A stretch of 64,000 bases of DNA from Megasphaera_A sueciensis. Lineage in GTDB: Bacteria; Bacillota; Negativicutes; Veillonellales; Megasphaeraceae. How positions within the stretch are numbered: position 1 is the stretch's first letter; each line of letters opens with the position of its first letter. Shown here piece by piece: positions 25,710 to 34,335 of the stretch. The DNA lies in the NCBI RefSeq assembly GCF_050219315.1, contig NZ_CP116939.1, forward strand, positions 1,302,001-1,366,000. The letters are read 5' to 3'. The notes under the pieces were generated by a model that saw nothing but the letters and a program-made list of their open reading frames with translations, had not been told where the DNA came from and made no database searches. The translations under genes were made by a program, and so were the position numbers.

Positions 25710-27062
25710 TTACTTGCTTCCTTTTGTCGTTTTTCCACTTCCCGCCGATGCTTTTGAAGCCGGTCCGCTTCCAGAATTACCTGCCGTCGATGCCGACTGT
25801 CCTGAATTATCAGAATTATCAGAACCGCTGGCAGTACTATCAGACGTGCCGGCAGTATCTGAGGATGCAGAATTGCCGGCAGTATCACTCAGTGTACTGC
25901 TGGAAGACAAATCATCGGCTCGTTTCTGTTCTTCCGATACGCTGCGTTTTTGAATCGGCGTCTGTATCACCGTCTGTCCACTGCCTATATCTTCTGCTTC
26001 TTGGATAACACGATTCACTAACTGCTGTAAAACATCTTTATCAGCCTGTGACAAATCGCCGCTGTTATCCAGCAAATCCTTCGCCTGTGAAGCCAGTTTC
26101 TGTGCTTCTGCCTTGGCTGCGGTCTTACTGTATTGTCCCGACTGATACCCACGGTTTAAATCGCGCAAGGAATCCGATATTTCCAGCATTTTATCCTTGA
26201 TATGTATAATTTTGCTGTCATTTTTACGAAGTTCGGCATCATGGAGGCGACGATCTTCTTCCCGGTTTTCAAGTAATTCTTCTTGCTGCTGCTGTGATAC
26301 TTTTGCCAACGTATCCGCTGTGACATGCGTACCGACAAAGTATTCATATCCCATATACCCCAAAATAAAAATAGGAATAAACAGAAGCATCATTTCCATG
26401 CGGCGCATTTGAGCGGCACGCTTCCAACTGATAACATTACGCCGCCGATGTTCTATCAGCAAAACGATGATAACTATCACAATAACCAACATCACTGCTA
26501 TATAAATAGCCAGCTTATGCCAAACCGTCGCCTGCAGTTTGATTGCCTGTGGATGAGAATTATTCAAACTCCATAAATAGGTACTTCCCTGGTTATCACT
26601 CTTTGTACTGTTGCTGGTAACTTGTGTTCCCGAAGGGAATGAGACAATATACTCCAAATCGGCGTTATTTTCTTCCATGGGAATTCCCATGCGAAGCGAC
26701 TTTATACTATCCGAATTATATTGATAATCGATATAATAAGTAGAACAAATAAGTCCGTCATGCGTTTTATGCACAATATGGTCTACCGAGCTTTTATTAG
26801 CGCCCTCTTTCGTAATCGTGCGCATAGCGCGAAACCCTTCCCCGTTATTGTTGCTATAATCCATGATAGTATAATTTCGTTTTTGAAATTCATCTGCATC
26901 GGCACGCAGCTCTTTTTGCCCGGCAGTGGTGCTGGATACTTTCAAAACATCCTGCGTCTCACTGCCGTCATCATGAATGATCGTCTGTGCTCTAAATCCT
27001 GACAACAGTATAAACGCGGTGATGAGCAAAACGGTACATCCTAATTTCCAATACCCCTTCAT
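25710..27062 (-). CDS. Membrane protein with coiled coil and Ser/Gly/Asp-rich tail
   Basis: 450 residues from ATG 27062 (AAGGAGGGA upstream; six further codons upstream are in frame but contain the ribosome site). N-terminal signal or anchor helix (LGCTVLLITAFILLSGF), an extracytoplasmic beta-type domain (~30-185), two membrane helices (LAIYIAVMLVIVIVIIVLLI, MMLLFIPIFILGYMGYEYF), a charged coiled-coil stretch (~265-370), then ~80 low-complexity residues rich in S, D, G, A and T. The layout recalls DUF2207-like membrane proteins, but I do not recognise the family. Last gene of an operon with the GDYXXLXY and DUF2157 genes. Confidence 0.8.
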   Translation of the reverse strand: MKGYWKLGCTVLLITAFILLSGFRAQTIIHDDGSETQDVLKVSSTTAGQKELRADADEFQKRNYTIMDYSNNNGEGFRAMRTITKEGANKSSVDHIVHKTHDGLICSTYYIDYQYNSDSIKSLRMGIPMEENNADLEYIVSFPSGTQVTSNSTKSDNQGSTYLWSLNNSHPQAIKLQATVWHKLAIYIAVMLVIVIVIIVLLIEHRRRNVISWKRAAQMRRMEMMLLFIPIFILGYMGYEYFVGTHVTADTLAKVSQQQQEELLENREEDRRLHDAELRKNDSKIIHIKDKMLEISDSLRDLNRGYQSGQYSKTAAKAEAQKLASQAKDLLDNSGDLSQADKDVLQQLVNRVIQEAEDIGSGQTVIQTPIQKRSVSEEQKRADDLSSSSTLSDTAGNSASSDTAGTSDSTASGSDNSDNSGQSASTAGNSGSGPASKASAGSGKTTKGSK

Positions 27063-27095
27063 AATTCCCTCCTTTTCCATTTAGCTTATGTATTT

Positions 27096-27770
27096 TTATT
27101 CCACTTTCTGCTGCTTCGGCGGAACCATAGCAGATCCCAAGATGTGAGTTTTAACGCTTGCTGCGGGCTTATCGGCATTCTTCCCGGCCAATGTTTCTGC
27201 TGTTTTTTCTGCTTCACTGCTGCAAAATTCCAACGGCATGCCGTTCACAAAGATACCTTCAATAACTCCTTCTCCCTTTTTCATGCGAATACTGGCGATA
27301 ACACTGTCCGATACACCAATATCATAAATACCGTCAGCTTTCGCCGGATCAATGCGGTACCGGCCAAACCCAACCATGAACTGTACAATATTGTCTCCAT
27401 ACCCTACGACAGAGGCGTTCATATAATCTTCACCTACCGGCGGTTTATGTGCAGAGGCACCCTGAATCTGTATTACTCCCTTGTCATCACGTGAAATATA
27501 CACATAAATAGTTTCCTGGAGCCGCGGTGCCGTATCATCCAGCCATTGGGTCGTATCCTCGGGAAACACTACACGGATATAATCCGTACCGAAAGCAGAC
27601 TGTTCCAAACGAGGAATGCATTTCCACTGATACGGAATGCCATCTACTTGAATATTATGCCAGCGCCAAGCTATATATCCACAAACACTGAATTGTACTA
27701 TGACAAGAAAAATAAAAAGTACCCACCTGTATTTACTATCTGGAGATATTCTAAAATTCATAACCTTCAT
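27096..27770 (-). CDS. GDYXXLXY-family membrane-anchored protein
   Basis: 224 residues. One N-terminal membrane helix (YRWVLFIFLVIVQFSVCGYIAW), then an extracytoplasmic domain. The GTDYIRVVF segment corresponds to the family GDYxxLxY motif in a diverged form, and VYISRDDKGVIQIQGAS and FGRYRIDP match later conserved strands. Members are typically encoded beside DUF2157 proteins, as here, where an ATGA overlap links the two. The role of this pair is unknown; a membrane assembly is assumed. Confidence 0.72.
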   Translation of the reverse strand: MKVMNFRISPDSKYRWVLFIFLVIVQFSVCGYIAWRWHNIQVDGIPYQWKCIPRLEQSAFGTDYIRVVFPEDTTQWLDDTAPRLQETIYVYISRDDKGVIQIQGASAHKPPVGEDYMNASVVGYGDNIVQFMVGFGRYRIDPAKADGIYDIGVSDSVIASIRMKKGEGVIEGIFVNGMPLEFCSSEAEKTAETLAGKNADKPAASVKTHILGSAMVPPKQQKVE

Positions 27771-29458
27771 TTTTTAGATTCTCCTTCCTTTGCCCACGGA
27801 GACTGCGTAAATTGTTTTTTACGTTTGATGGGGGCCGGCGTTTTCCACGGAGAAGATGTCACCGGTTTTATTGTTGCAGCTTCACTGCGTTTTTGTGTTT
27901 GTTCCATCTTATTTCCTTTTGCTTCTTTTTTGATTTCTGCAAATATCTTTTTATCAGGCAGCGGGATTTGATCAGGTCCATGAAAAACAGGTGCCACAAA
28001 GGTGGATGCCGCGGGTTCTTTAGGTGACACAGTTTCTGTATGAGGCAATGCTGCCTCCGGTTCCCGGCTTACTGCACCCGCCATCCAATCGGGAAGTGCT
28101 TTCTGCTTTTTTTCCGTGATACCGGCAGCATCATTTTTATATGTCGGATCGGCATGATGGTTTTTCCTCTTTTTATTGATCCCTTGGCGAACGGATGTGA
28201 CCGTATGATCCTTTTTAGTCCGTCTATTCTGATGAGTTTGTTGAAAAAATAATACTTTCTTTTTATAAAAAAAGTGTTGAAACTGCCATACAACCGCACA
28301 GATAACAATAAGTGAAACAACCATGGCAAGCGGCGATACATGACTCCCGACCAGCACAGCGGCTCCCATAAAAATAAATATGGCTAGCCCCCATCGCAAA
28401 TGATGCGTTTTGCCAAAACGGACACCTTGAAATACTTCAAAAATACCCAAAAAGAAAATGTAAATCGAAGAAACAATAACAGGTAGGGAAAAATTAATGC
28501 CATTTCGTACTAAAACGGTTTCCGCTCCTATCACCAGGGGAATCAGCGCATATAAAGTCGGCGACCAACACTTTCTTTTCAAAGCTTTCATATATATACC
28601 CATGCCAAGAAACAGTAATAAAAATGTAACGGCTATATTCGCCCATTGAAATCCAGCGGCACTAATAACGCTGTCCCATGCGGCTGGCATGCAAGAAATA
28701 AGCAGTGCCCCGACAGAAGCCAGGCGTCCCAGCCAACGGAACGGAAATCCCCAGGCTTTGCGGGTATCCATTGCGTACCCCGTCAGTAAAACAACTCCGG
28801 CCAACGCAGAAAAAAGCAAAAAAGAAATATACTGCGCCTCTCTGACGGCAATACCAAAAGCAATGAACACGGCGATCGTACCTACCCACGAAAATATTGT
28901 TAACCGCACTTCATCATGATGTTCTCGAATCAGTGTATAAAAAGGTCCGGCTAAAGCTAACAAAATCCACATCGTGAGGCTGCCGCCGGAGGAATAAGAA
29001 ACGCCTGTCATAGCAGCCCAGTATAATACAACACAGACATACCCGATAATGGAAGCAGCAGAGCGCAGCAAATACGCAACCGGCAAAATAAGCAACGCAC
29101 AGACCAACATATAAAAATAGACACTGCTGCCAATATAAAAGGTCGTTTCCAATAATGTCACAGAAATAAATACAACAGCACAATGAACTACTGCTACTCC
29201 TTCACCAATCCATGTTCCCTGTCGTTCCTGAAACATAGCCGTACCTACACCTACTTGCGATATAAATAAAATTGCCAGTGCAATGGTCATTTTCGCCCAT
29301 ATCGGTATGTGATACCAAGTAAATGCCGCTCCCCAAATAACGGCTATGCCCGCCACGGATATACCTATGACGGCAAGTATTATATACAGCGAAAAAAACC
29401 GTGTCCGGCTTCGTGTATTTGCTATTTCAAATTTATGTTTTTTATTATCAGCTGTCAT
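27767..29458 (-). CDS. DUF2157-type polytopic membrane protein
   Basis: 563 residues. About twelve hydrophobic helices in residues ~20-400 (e.g. TIALAILFISQVGVGTAM), then a basic, Pro-rich cytosolic tail of ~160 residues (SSPWKTPAPIKRKKQ, QSPWAKEGESKK). The first half matches DUF2157. No transport or enzymatic motif is visible. First gene of the operon DUF2157, GDYXXLXY, coiled-coil protein; all three lie close or overlap. GGGAGG about ten bases before ATG 29458. Confidence 0.75.
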   Translation of the reverse strand: MTADNKKHKFEIANTRSRTRFFSLYIILAVIGISVAGIAVIWGAAFTWYHIPIWAKMTIALAILFISQVGVGTAMFQERQGTWIGEGVAVVHCAVVFISVTLLETTFYIGSSVYFYMLVCALLILPVAYLLRSAASIIGYVCVVLYWAAMTGVSYSSGGSLTMWILLALAGPFYTLIREHHDEVRLTIFSWVGTIAVFIAFGIAVREAQYISFLLFSALAGVVLLTGYAMDTRKAWGFPFRWLGRLASVGALLISCMPAAWDSVISAAGFQWANIAVTFLLLFLGMGIYMKALKRKCWSPTLYALIPLVIGAETVLVRNGINFSLPVIVSSIYIFFLGIFEVFQGVRFGKTHHLRWGLAIFIFMGAAVLVGSHVSPLAMVVSLIVICAVVWQFQHFFYKKKVLFFQQTHQNRRTKKDHTVTSVRQGINKKRKNHHADPTYKNDAAGITEKKQKALPDWMAGAVSREPEAALPHTETVSPKEPAASTFVAPVFHGPDQIPLPDKKIFAEIKKEAKGNKMEQTQKRSEAATIKPVTSSPWKTPAPIKRKKQFTQSPWAKEGESKK

Positions 29459-29615
29459 TTTTTATATTGCCTCCCAGGCAAAATCTTGTTAATTATAATT
29501 TCATATACGAACTATTATCGTATATCTTAGTTCATTCCCATCTATCATAGTATATCATAAAATTTACGTTTGCCATATTCTTCAATATGTATATATTCTA
29601 TTAAATCTATCCCCC

Positions 29616-29638
29616 GAACCATGATAATGGTTCTTTTT
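29616..29638 (+). terminator. Plus-strand terminator-like hairpin without an upstream gene
   Basis: Stem 29616-29622 with 29627-29633, four-base loop, then TTTTT on the plus strand. The genes on both sides are minus strand, so it would only end an antisense or unannotated plus transcript. It may be chance. Confidence 0.4.
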
Positions 29639-29671
29639 GTTAGGAAAAGGAACGGGATTATACAGACACAA

Positions 29672-29709
29672 AAAAAGCCTTGTCTTCCTACAAAGGAAAC
29701 AAGGCTTTT
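29672..29709 (-). terminator. Terminator of the universal stress gene
   Basis: Ten-base-pair stem (29673-29682 with 29700-29709) and T-run on the minus strand. Confidence 0.85.
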
Positions 29710-29723
29710 AGTATGTATATGAA

Positions 29724-30170
29724 TTATTTTACAATTAATGCCGGGCATACAGAATGGGTAACCACATAACTGCTTACGCTGCCCATAAACAATCCTTTGA
29801 GTGGTCCCAGACCGCGGCTTCCCATAACAATAAGATCGGCATTATATTTTTTTGCCACCGACAATATCGCCGGTCCCGGTGATCCGACTTCAAACACACT
29901 TTTAACACTAACATCCTGTGGAATCGCTTTAGCAAAGTCTTCCAGAACCTTCTTCCCATCTTCTTCCATATCTAAGGCAACCTGTTCTGTTACATATCCG
30001 TTCGCATTAGGAATCTGGTCAAAATTGGAAATGACAGATACGATGTTTGCCACATAGACCAATGTAATCGTAGCCCCTACAGCCGATGCGATAATAACCG
30101 CATGTTCCAAGGCGCGCTTGGAATTTACAGAACCATCGGTAGGAACAATAATATTTTGATACTTTTTCAT
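29724..30170 (-). CDS. Universal stress protein (UspA family)
   Basis: 148 residues from ATG 30170, after AGGAGGG; eight further in-frame codons upstream contain this site. Single Usp domain: NIIVPTDGSVNSKRALEHA at the start and the ATP-binding GSRGLGPLKGLFMGSVSS near the end, so probably the nucleotide-binding type. Cytosolic stress or energy-state protein; no partner is suggested by neighbours. Ends at its own terminator. Confidence 0.93.
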   Translation of the reverse strand: MKKYQNIIVPTDGSVNSKRALEHAVIIASAVGATITLVYVANIVSVISNFDQIPNANGYVTEQVALDMEEDGKKVLEDFAKAIPQDVSVKSVFEVGSPGPAILSVAKKYNADLIVMGSRGLGPLKGLFMGSVSSYVVTHSVCPALIVK

Positions 30171-30266
30171 AATAATCCCTCCTGTCTTCCTCAATTACCT
30201 GTTTACTACTTATTATTCTCTATTGGATAATACAATTCCTGCTAGTACAAAAAAAATATACAAAAT

Positions 30267-32429
30267 TTATTTTTCAAGTACTACTTGCGTAAAAGCCCGC
30301 TTGGTCGTTTCCCCCATTTCCTTTTCAAAGTATACCCCGTGAATTTCCGGTTCAAATCCAGGGAAACGATTGATAACCTCCTGCCAATATTGAAAATACC
30401 GCTGCGCCGTCTTATTCCAGCGTTCTCCCGGTGCAACACAAATGATCCCGGGCGGATATGGTATAGCTCCCTCTGCAGCAATACGGCCTAAAGCCATTTC
30501 CAGCGGGATTAATTCCGTTTCATTGCCTACCAATTTCCAATTTGCTTCTTGTGGATTCATCGCATATGCAGGAAGCTTGGCACTGCGAAACAAATCCTTT
30601 TGAACGCAATTTATCTGCCATTGTTTTGAAAAATCATGCATTTCCTGACAAAGCTGCCGAATTGTGTATTGCCCATACCGTTCCCGATATTGCCGCACCA
30701 ATCCGGGTAATACCGCTTTGAGCGGCATATCCATCCGTACATATCGTTCAAACCGTTTCAATAACGTAATCATGGTATTCATCTTGCTGGCAGAATCTGC
30801 CGGTGTAAGCAAAAACAAGATAGAGTATAAATCACTTTTCTCCGGCGTAAATCCATTTTCTATGCAGAACCGGGATACTATCCCGGCGGGAATCCCAAAA
30901 TCTTCATACGCCCATGAAGACTCTTTGATTCCCGGCGTATACAGCAAAATCTTGCAGGGATCCACAAAATACTGATTATCACCATATTGATCAAACGAAT
31001 GCCAGCTTGCCCCTTTTCGAAATCGGAAATATTCAATATCATCGGCCATTTTCTCAGTATCACCTTCCTGCCAGGGTTTACCGTGCACAACGGGAGGTAC
31101 AAAAGGATGGATCATCGTGCATTCACGAAAGATATCTTTGCGGACTTCAATCCCTAACTTGACCGCATCCAGCCAAATACGTTTTCCCGCTGGTCCTTCA
31201 TGAATTTTAGCATTCACATCCAGAGAAGCAAACAGAGGATAAAACGGACTGGTCGAAACTTGTATCATAAATGCATTGTTAAATCGCTTATGGGGACAAT
31301 ATCGTTTTTGTCCTTGCAGATGACTATCTTTTTTATGTATTTGAGAGGCTTGTGAAAAACCACAAAGCTGCTTATGCACCGATTGTGTAACCATAATTCC
31401 AGGATCATCGGGGCCTAAATTCAACAGCAGCGGGCTGCATTCTTTCATCATCGGTATAAACTGTTCATATCCTACCCATGCAGAATCAAATAAGATATAG
31501 TCACAAAGCGACCCTATGCGATCCACGATTTGACGAGCATTATAAATAGTTCCGTCGTAGGTACCCAACTGAATCACTGCTAATCGGAACGGGCGCTTTT
31601 CATCCGCCCGCAGCGGATCTCTTTGCCGAATGAGCGAACGAATATATTTTTCTTCCAAGCAATGGTCGTCTATGCCGCCGATAAATCCGTATGGATTTCT
31701 CCCGGTTTCCAGATATATAGGAGTCGCTCCGGCCATAATAAGAGCCCCATAGTATACGGATTTATGATTATTGCGGTCGAAAAGCACCAAGTCACCGGGA
31801 CGCAAAAGAGCAGTTGCTACAATTTCATTAGAAGTAGACGTTCCGTTCAATACAAAATATGTCTTATCCGCATTAAAAACACGGGCCGCATGCTGTTGTG
31901 CCGCAAAAGGAACTCCCTCATGAATCAGCAGATCGCCCATCCGAACATCAGAGCTGCTCATATCGGCCCTGAATATATTTTCACCAAAATATTCATAAAA
32001 GTACCGGCCGGCCGGTGTTCGGCAAAAAAACGAGCCCGCTTGATGACCAGGTGTCGCCATGGACAAACTGCGATCGTCCACATATTTAGCCATTTCACCG
32101 AAAAATGGCGGCAAAACTGTATTTTCATAAGTTGCAGCCGCACGTTCCAGTTCTTTGCTCAACGCAATCTTATCAAAGGAATCATCGAGACAGACCTCAT
32201 ATACCCCTTCACTCTTTTCTATCGCTGCCGTATTCGTTACTAATACAAAAACAGGAATTCCGAAGCAAGTAGCTTTTATTTTATCGATATAGGCTTTATC
32301 CTGCTGCATCAGAACAACCGCTGCCGTATCTGTAAAATTGGTTTCCGCTACTTTCACTGTTTTACGTCTGCCAAAAACATCAAAGTACGCAGCGGCAGCA
32401 TCGGTATATGCTATCTTCAAATGCTTCAC
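30267..32429 (-). CDS. Orn/Lys/Arg decarboxylase (PLP, fold type I)
   Basis: 720 residues from a GTG at 32429, after AGAGGGGGA; the upstream in-frame codons to 32492 have no ribosome site. N-terminal wing domain (~1-105), PLP core with TPGHQAGSFF, FVLNGTSTSNE, the PLP-binding Lys in SVHKQLCGFSQAS, and the C-terminal domain with YPPGIICVAPGERW. Decarboxylates ornithine, lysine or arginine to a polyamine; specificity is not settled. Spermidine synthase lies about 1.2 kb upstream beyond the tRNAs, so putrescine synthesis (ornithine) or cadaverine (lysine, used in the cell wall by some Negativicutes) are both reasonable. Confidence 0.92.
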   Translation of the reverse strand: MKHLKIAYTDAAAAYFDVFGRRKTVKVAETNFTDTAAVVLMQQDKAYIDKIKATCFGIPVFVLVTNTAAIEKSEGVYEVCLDDSFDKIALSKELERAAATYENTVLPPFFGEMAKYVDDRSLSMATPGHQAGSFFCRTPAGRYFYEYFGENIFRADMSSSDVRMGDLLIHEGVPFAAQQHAARVFNADKTYFVLNGTSTSNEIVATALLRPGDLVLFDRNNHKSVYYGALIMAGATPIYLETGRNPYGFIGGIDDHCLEEKYIRSLIRQRDPLRADEKRPFRLAVIQLGTYDGTIYNARQIVDRIGSLCDYILFDSAWVGYEQFIPMMKECSPLLLNLGPDDPGIMVTQSVHKQLCGFSQASQIHKKDSHLQGQKRYCPHKRFNNAFMIQVSTSPFYPLFASLDVNAKIHEGPAGKRIWLDAVKLGIEVRKDIFRECTMIHPFVPPVVHGKPWQEGDTEKMADDIEYFRFRKGASWHSFDQYGDNQYFVDPCKILLYTPGIKESSWAYEDFGIPAGIVSRFCIENGFTPEKSDLYSILFLLTPADSASKMNTMITLLKRFERYVRMDMPLKAVLPGLVRQYRERYGQYTIRQLCQEMHDFSKQWQINCVQKDLFRSAKLPAYAMNPQEANWKLVGNETELIPLEMALGRIAAEGAIPYPPGIICVAPGERWNKTAQRYFQYWQEVINRFPGFEPEIHGVYFEKEMGETTKRAFTQVVLEK

Positions 32430-32516
32430 GCCATTTCCCCCTCTAATATATTTCGTCAATTCTGTTTTTAAAACACTATTATTGTAGTACATATAACCGA
32501 GAAAAGAAACAATAAT

Positions 32517-32888
32517 TCAAAAACAATACAAAAAAATCTGCAGTTTATATAAAACAAAGCTGCAAATTTTTCCATATATCAGAACATAATCGGTCATATT
32601 TTTTCCCAGCCTGTATCCTACGCTTTCTATTGCCCTCTTTTCAAAACATAAAATAACGAACAACGACATACAGGGGGGGAAATGTACATCGGTCCCTACA
32701 GCAAAGCAGCCGCAAACTATATCAAACAGCGAAGAGGGTACTGCCGTAATAACCGACAAGAGGATCCATACGATTCTCGGTATCATTCCAGCCAATACTC
32801 CCCATGTATTAAAATCAATGGTAATGCCGGATAGCATGATTCCCAGATAGAGTATCGTAAATTCTCCCCCCTTAGCATGTAAAATCAT
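32517..32888 (-). pseudogene. Possible decayed membrane-protein fragment
   Basis: An open frame reads from the tRNA terminator into a hydrophobic segment (LYLGIMLSGITIDFNTWGVL, IVWILLSVITAVPSS, MSLFVILCFEKRAI). It has two to three membrane-like helices but no ribosome site at any ATG and no family I recognise. Either a remnant of a permease or a chance frame. An antisense 50-codon frame (32682-32834, plus) has a G-run before its ATG and is equally unsupported. The 505-base stretch 32430-32934 holds nothing else except the tRNA terminator. Confidence 0.25.
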
Positions 32889-32893
32889 TTCAA

Positions 32894-32929
32894 CAAAAAA
32901 GCCTTCCGGAATACTATTCCGAAAGGCTT
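32894..32929 (-). terminator. Terminator of the tRNA operon
   Basis: Fourteen-pair stem with one mismatch (32899-32912 with 32916-32929) and a T-run on the minus strand. Confidence 0.85.
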
Positions 32930-32934
32930 TCTTC

Positions 32935-33010
32935 TGGTGATCCACCCGAGATTCGAACTCGGGACACCCTGATTAAAAGTCAGGTGCTCTACCGACTGAG
33001 CTAGTGGATC
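32935..33010 (-). tRNA. tRNA-Lys(UUU)
   Basis: 76 bases with encoded CCA. Cloverleaf arms pair (GATCCAC with GTGGATC), anticodon TTT in loop CTTTTAA, T-loop GTTCGAATC. Third of three tRNAs transcribed together. Confidence 0.95.
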
Positions 33011-33015
33011 ATGCT

Positions 33016-33090
33016 TGGCAGGGGTAGCTGGATTCGAACCAGCGCATAGCGGAGTCAAAGTCCGGTGCCTTACCACTTGGCTATACCCCT
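33016..33090 (-). tRNA. tRNA-Gln(UUG)
   Basis: 75 bases with encoded CCA. Acceptor AGGGGTA/TACCCCT, anticodon TTG in loop CTTTGAC, T-loop GTTCGAATC. Five bases from tRNA-Lys. Confidence 0.95.
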
Positions 33091-33092
33091 AT

Positions 33093-33169
33093 TGGGGCGA
33101 GTATAGGGACTCGAACCCTAGCGTAACGGAGCCACAATCCGCCGTGTTAACCACTTCACCATACCCGCC
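33093..33169 (-). tRNA. tRNA-His(GUG)
   Basis: 77 bases with encoded CCA. Anticodon GTG in loop TTGTGGC; the 5' end carries the extra G expected for tRNA-His, pairing with C73. First of the three tRNAs. Confidence 0.95.
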
Positions 33170-33224
33170 ATACTATCATACGCTACTAGTTTCTGCCTAC
33201 CCGCAAGAACCGGTAACGTATAAC

Positions 33225-33253
33225 ATTTTACCATTACTTAAAAATCTCGTCAA
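33225..33253 (-). promoter_or_regulatory. Promoter of the tRNA-His-Gln-Lys operon
   Basis: Minus strand TTGACG (33248-33253), 17-base spacer, TAAAAT (33225-33230), about 50 bases before tRNA-His. Confidence 0.7.
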
Positions 33254-33366
33254 TAGATAATTTAAGAATTATTACATTTGAATATAAATAATCTGTCTGC
33301 AGCGTACTTTTTTTATGTTATCCAGCCTGTATGTCTCCCATATTGCACTCCGGCATCTACTGCAAA

Positions 33367-34212
33367 CTATTTATTTTTTCCATACAATAATTCTTTAACA
33401 AAATTCGGCAAAACAAATGCACTCCGTTGAATACCTTCATTATAATACCGGGTTTTAAAGGTCTGCGGGCGATTCGGTTTCCAGGTCAATGGATCATATT
33501 TCTTGGATCCTATAGTAAAGCAATGCATTCCGCTCGGATAAAGAGGAATGAACGTAGTATATAAACGAGTGATGGGGAATATTTCAGAAACAGATTTCCA
33601 TATTTTCTGAATAAGCGGCTGGTGCATAAATGGAGATTCTGTCTGCTGTACAAACATCCCGTCTTGTTTTAGCGCTTTATAGGTATTTTTATAAAAATCG
33701 TAGGTAAACAAGCCTTCTCCTGGGCCAATCGGATCCGAACAATCTACAATAATAACATCATAATAATTTTCCGCCTGTGCCATAAAGCCAATGCCATCTC
33801 CGACCTTTACAGTCAGTTTAGGATTGTTTTCCAACATGGCCTTCGCTATTTCCGGAAAATATTTTTTGGAAAGTTCTATGACCTTGCCATCAATATCCAC
33901 CATTGTTACCTTTTCTACTTCCCGATGGCGGACAACTTCTCTAGCCGCTCCGCCATCACCGCCTCCGATAATTAATACGTTTTTAGGATTGGGATGAAGA
34001 AACAGCGGGATATGCGCAATCATTTCATGATACATAAATTCATCTTTAATAGATGTCTGGAATACTCCGTCGAGAACGAGCATTCTGCCAAATTCCTTAG
34101 ATTCGACAACTTCAATATCCTGAAATTCAGATTTTCCCTTATATAAAATGTCCGACACTTCGGCTGATAAATCAAGGTACGGGGATTGATGTTCTGTTAC
34201 ATATTGTTTCAT
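33367..34212 (-). CDS. speE: Spermidine synthase (polyamine aminopropyltransferase)
   Basis: 281 residues from ATG 34212, after CAGGAGGA. N-terminal strand domain (QSPYLDLSAEVSDILYKGKS), SAM-type Rossmann domain with NVLIIGGGDGGAAREV, catalytic Asp in VIIVDCSDPIGPGEGLF, and YPSGMHCFTIGSKK. Transfers aminopropyl from decarboxylated SAM to putrescine. No SAM decarboxylase gene is in the window; the decarboxylase at 30267-32429 is a plausible source of the diamine. Confidence 0.95.
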   Translation of the reverse strand: MKQYVTEHQSPYLDLSAEVSDILYKGKSEFQDIEVVESKEFGRMLVLDGVFQTSIKDEFMYHEMIAHIPLFLHPNPKNVLIIGGGDGGAAREVVRHREVEKVTMVDIDGKVIELSKKYFPEIAKAMLENNPKLTVKVGDGIGFMAQAENYYDVIIVDCSDPIGPGEGLFTYDFYKNTYKALKQDGMFVQQTESPFMHQPLIQKIWKSVSEIFPITRLYTTFIPLYPSGMHCFTIGSKKYDPLTWKPNRPQTFKTRYYNEGIQRSAFVLPNFVKELLYGKNK

Positions 34213-34285
34213 GTATAGGTCCTCCTGCATTACTTATATAAGTATATTTTTAAAATACGTCTTGTATAGTGTACCACATTACTCA

Positions 34286-34321
34286 TAAAAAAACATCCCC
34301 CATACCGCTCATGGGAGATGT
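34286..34321 (-). terminator. Terminator of the permease gene
   Basis: Eleven-pair stem (34293-34303 with 34311-34321) with a seven-T run on the minus strand. Confidence 0.85.
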
Positions 34322-34335
34322 CTGCAAAAAAAGCA

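Noticed and set aside
29545..29748. 67-codon minus-strand frame
   Set aside because: It runs through the universal-stress-gene terminator and has no ribosome site or conserved features.
32885..33260. Protein-like open frames across the tRNA cluster on both strands
   Set aside because: They translate tRNA sequence (T-arm and anticodon repeats give recurring short motifs); the DNA is fully explained by three tRNA genes and a terminator.
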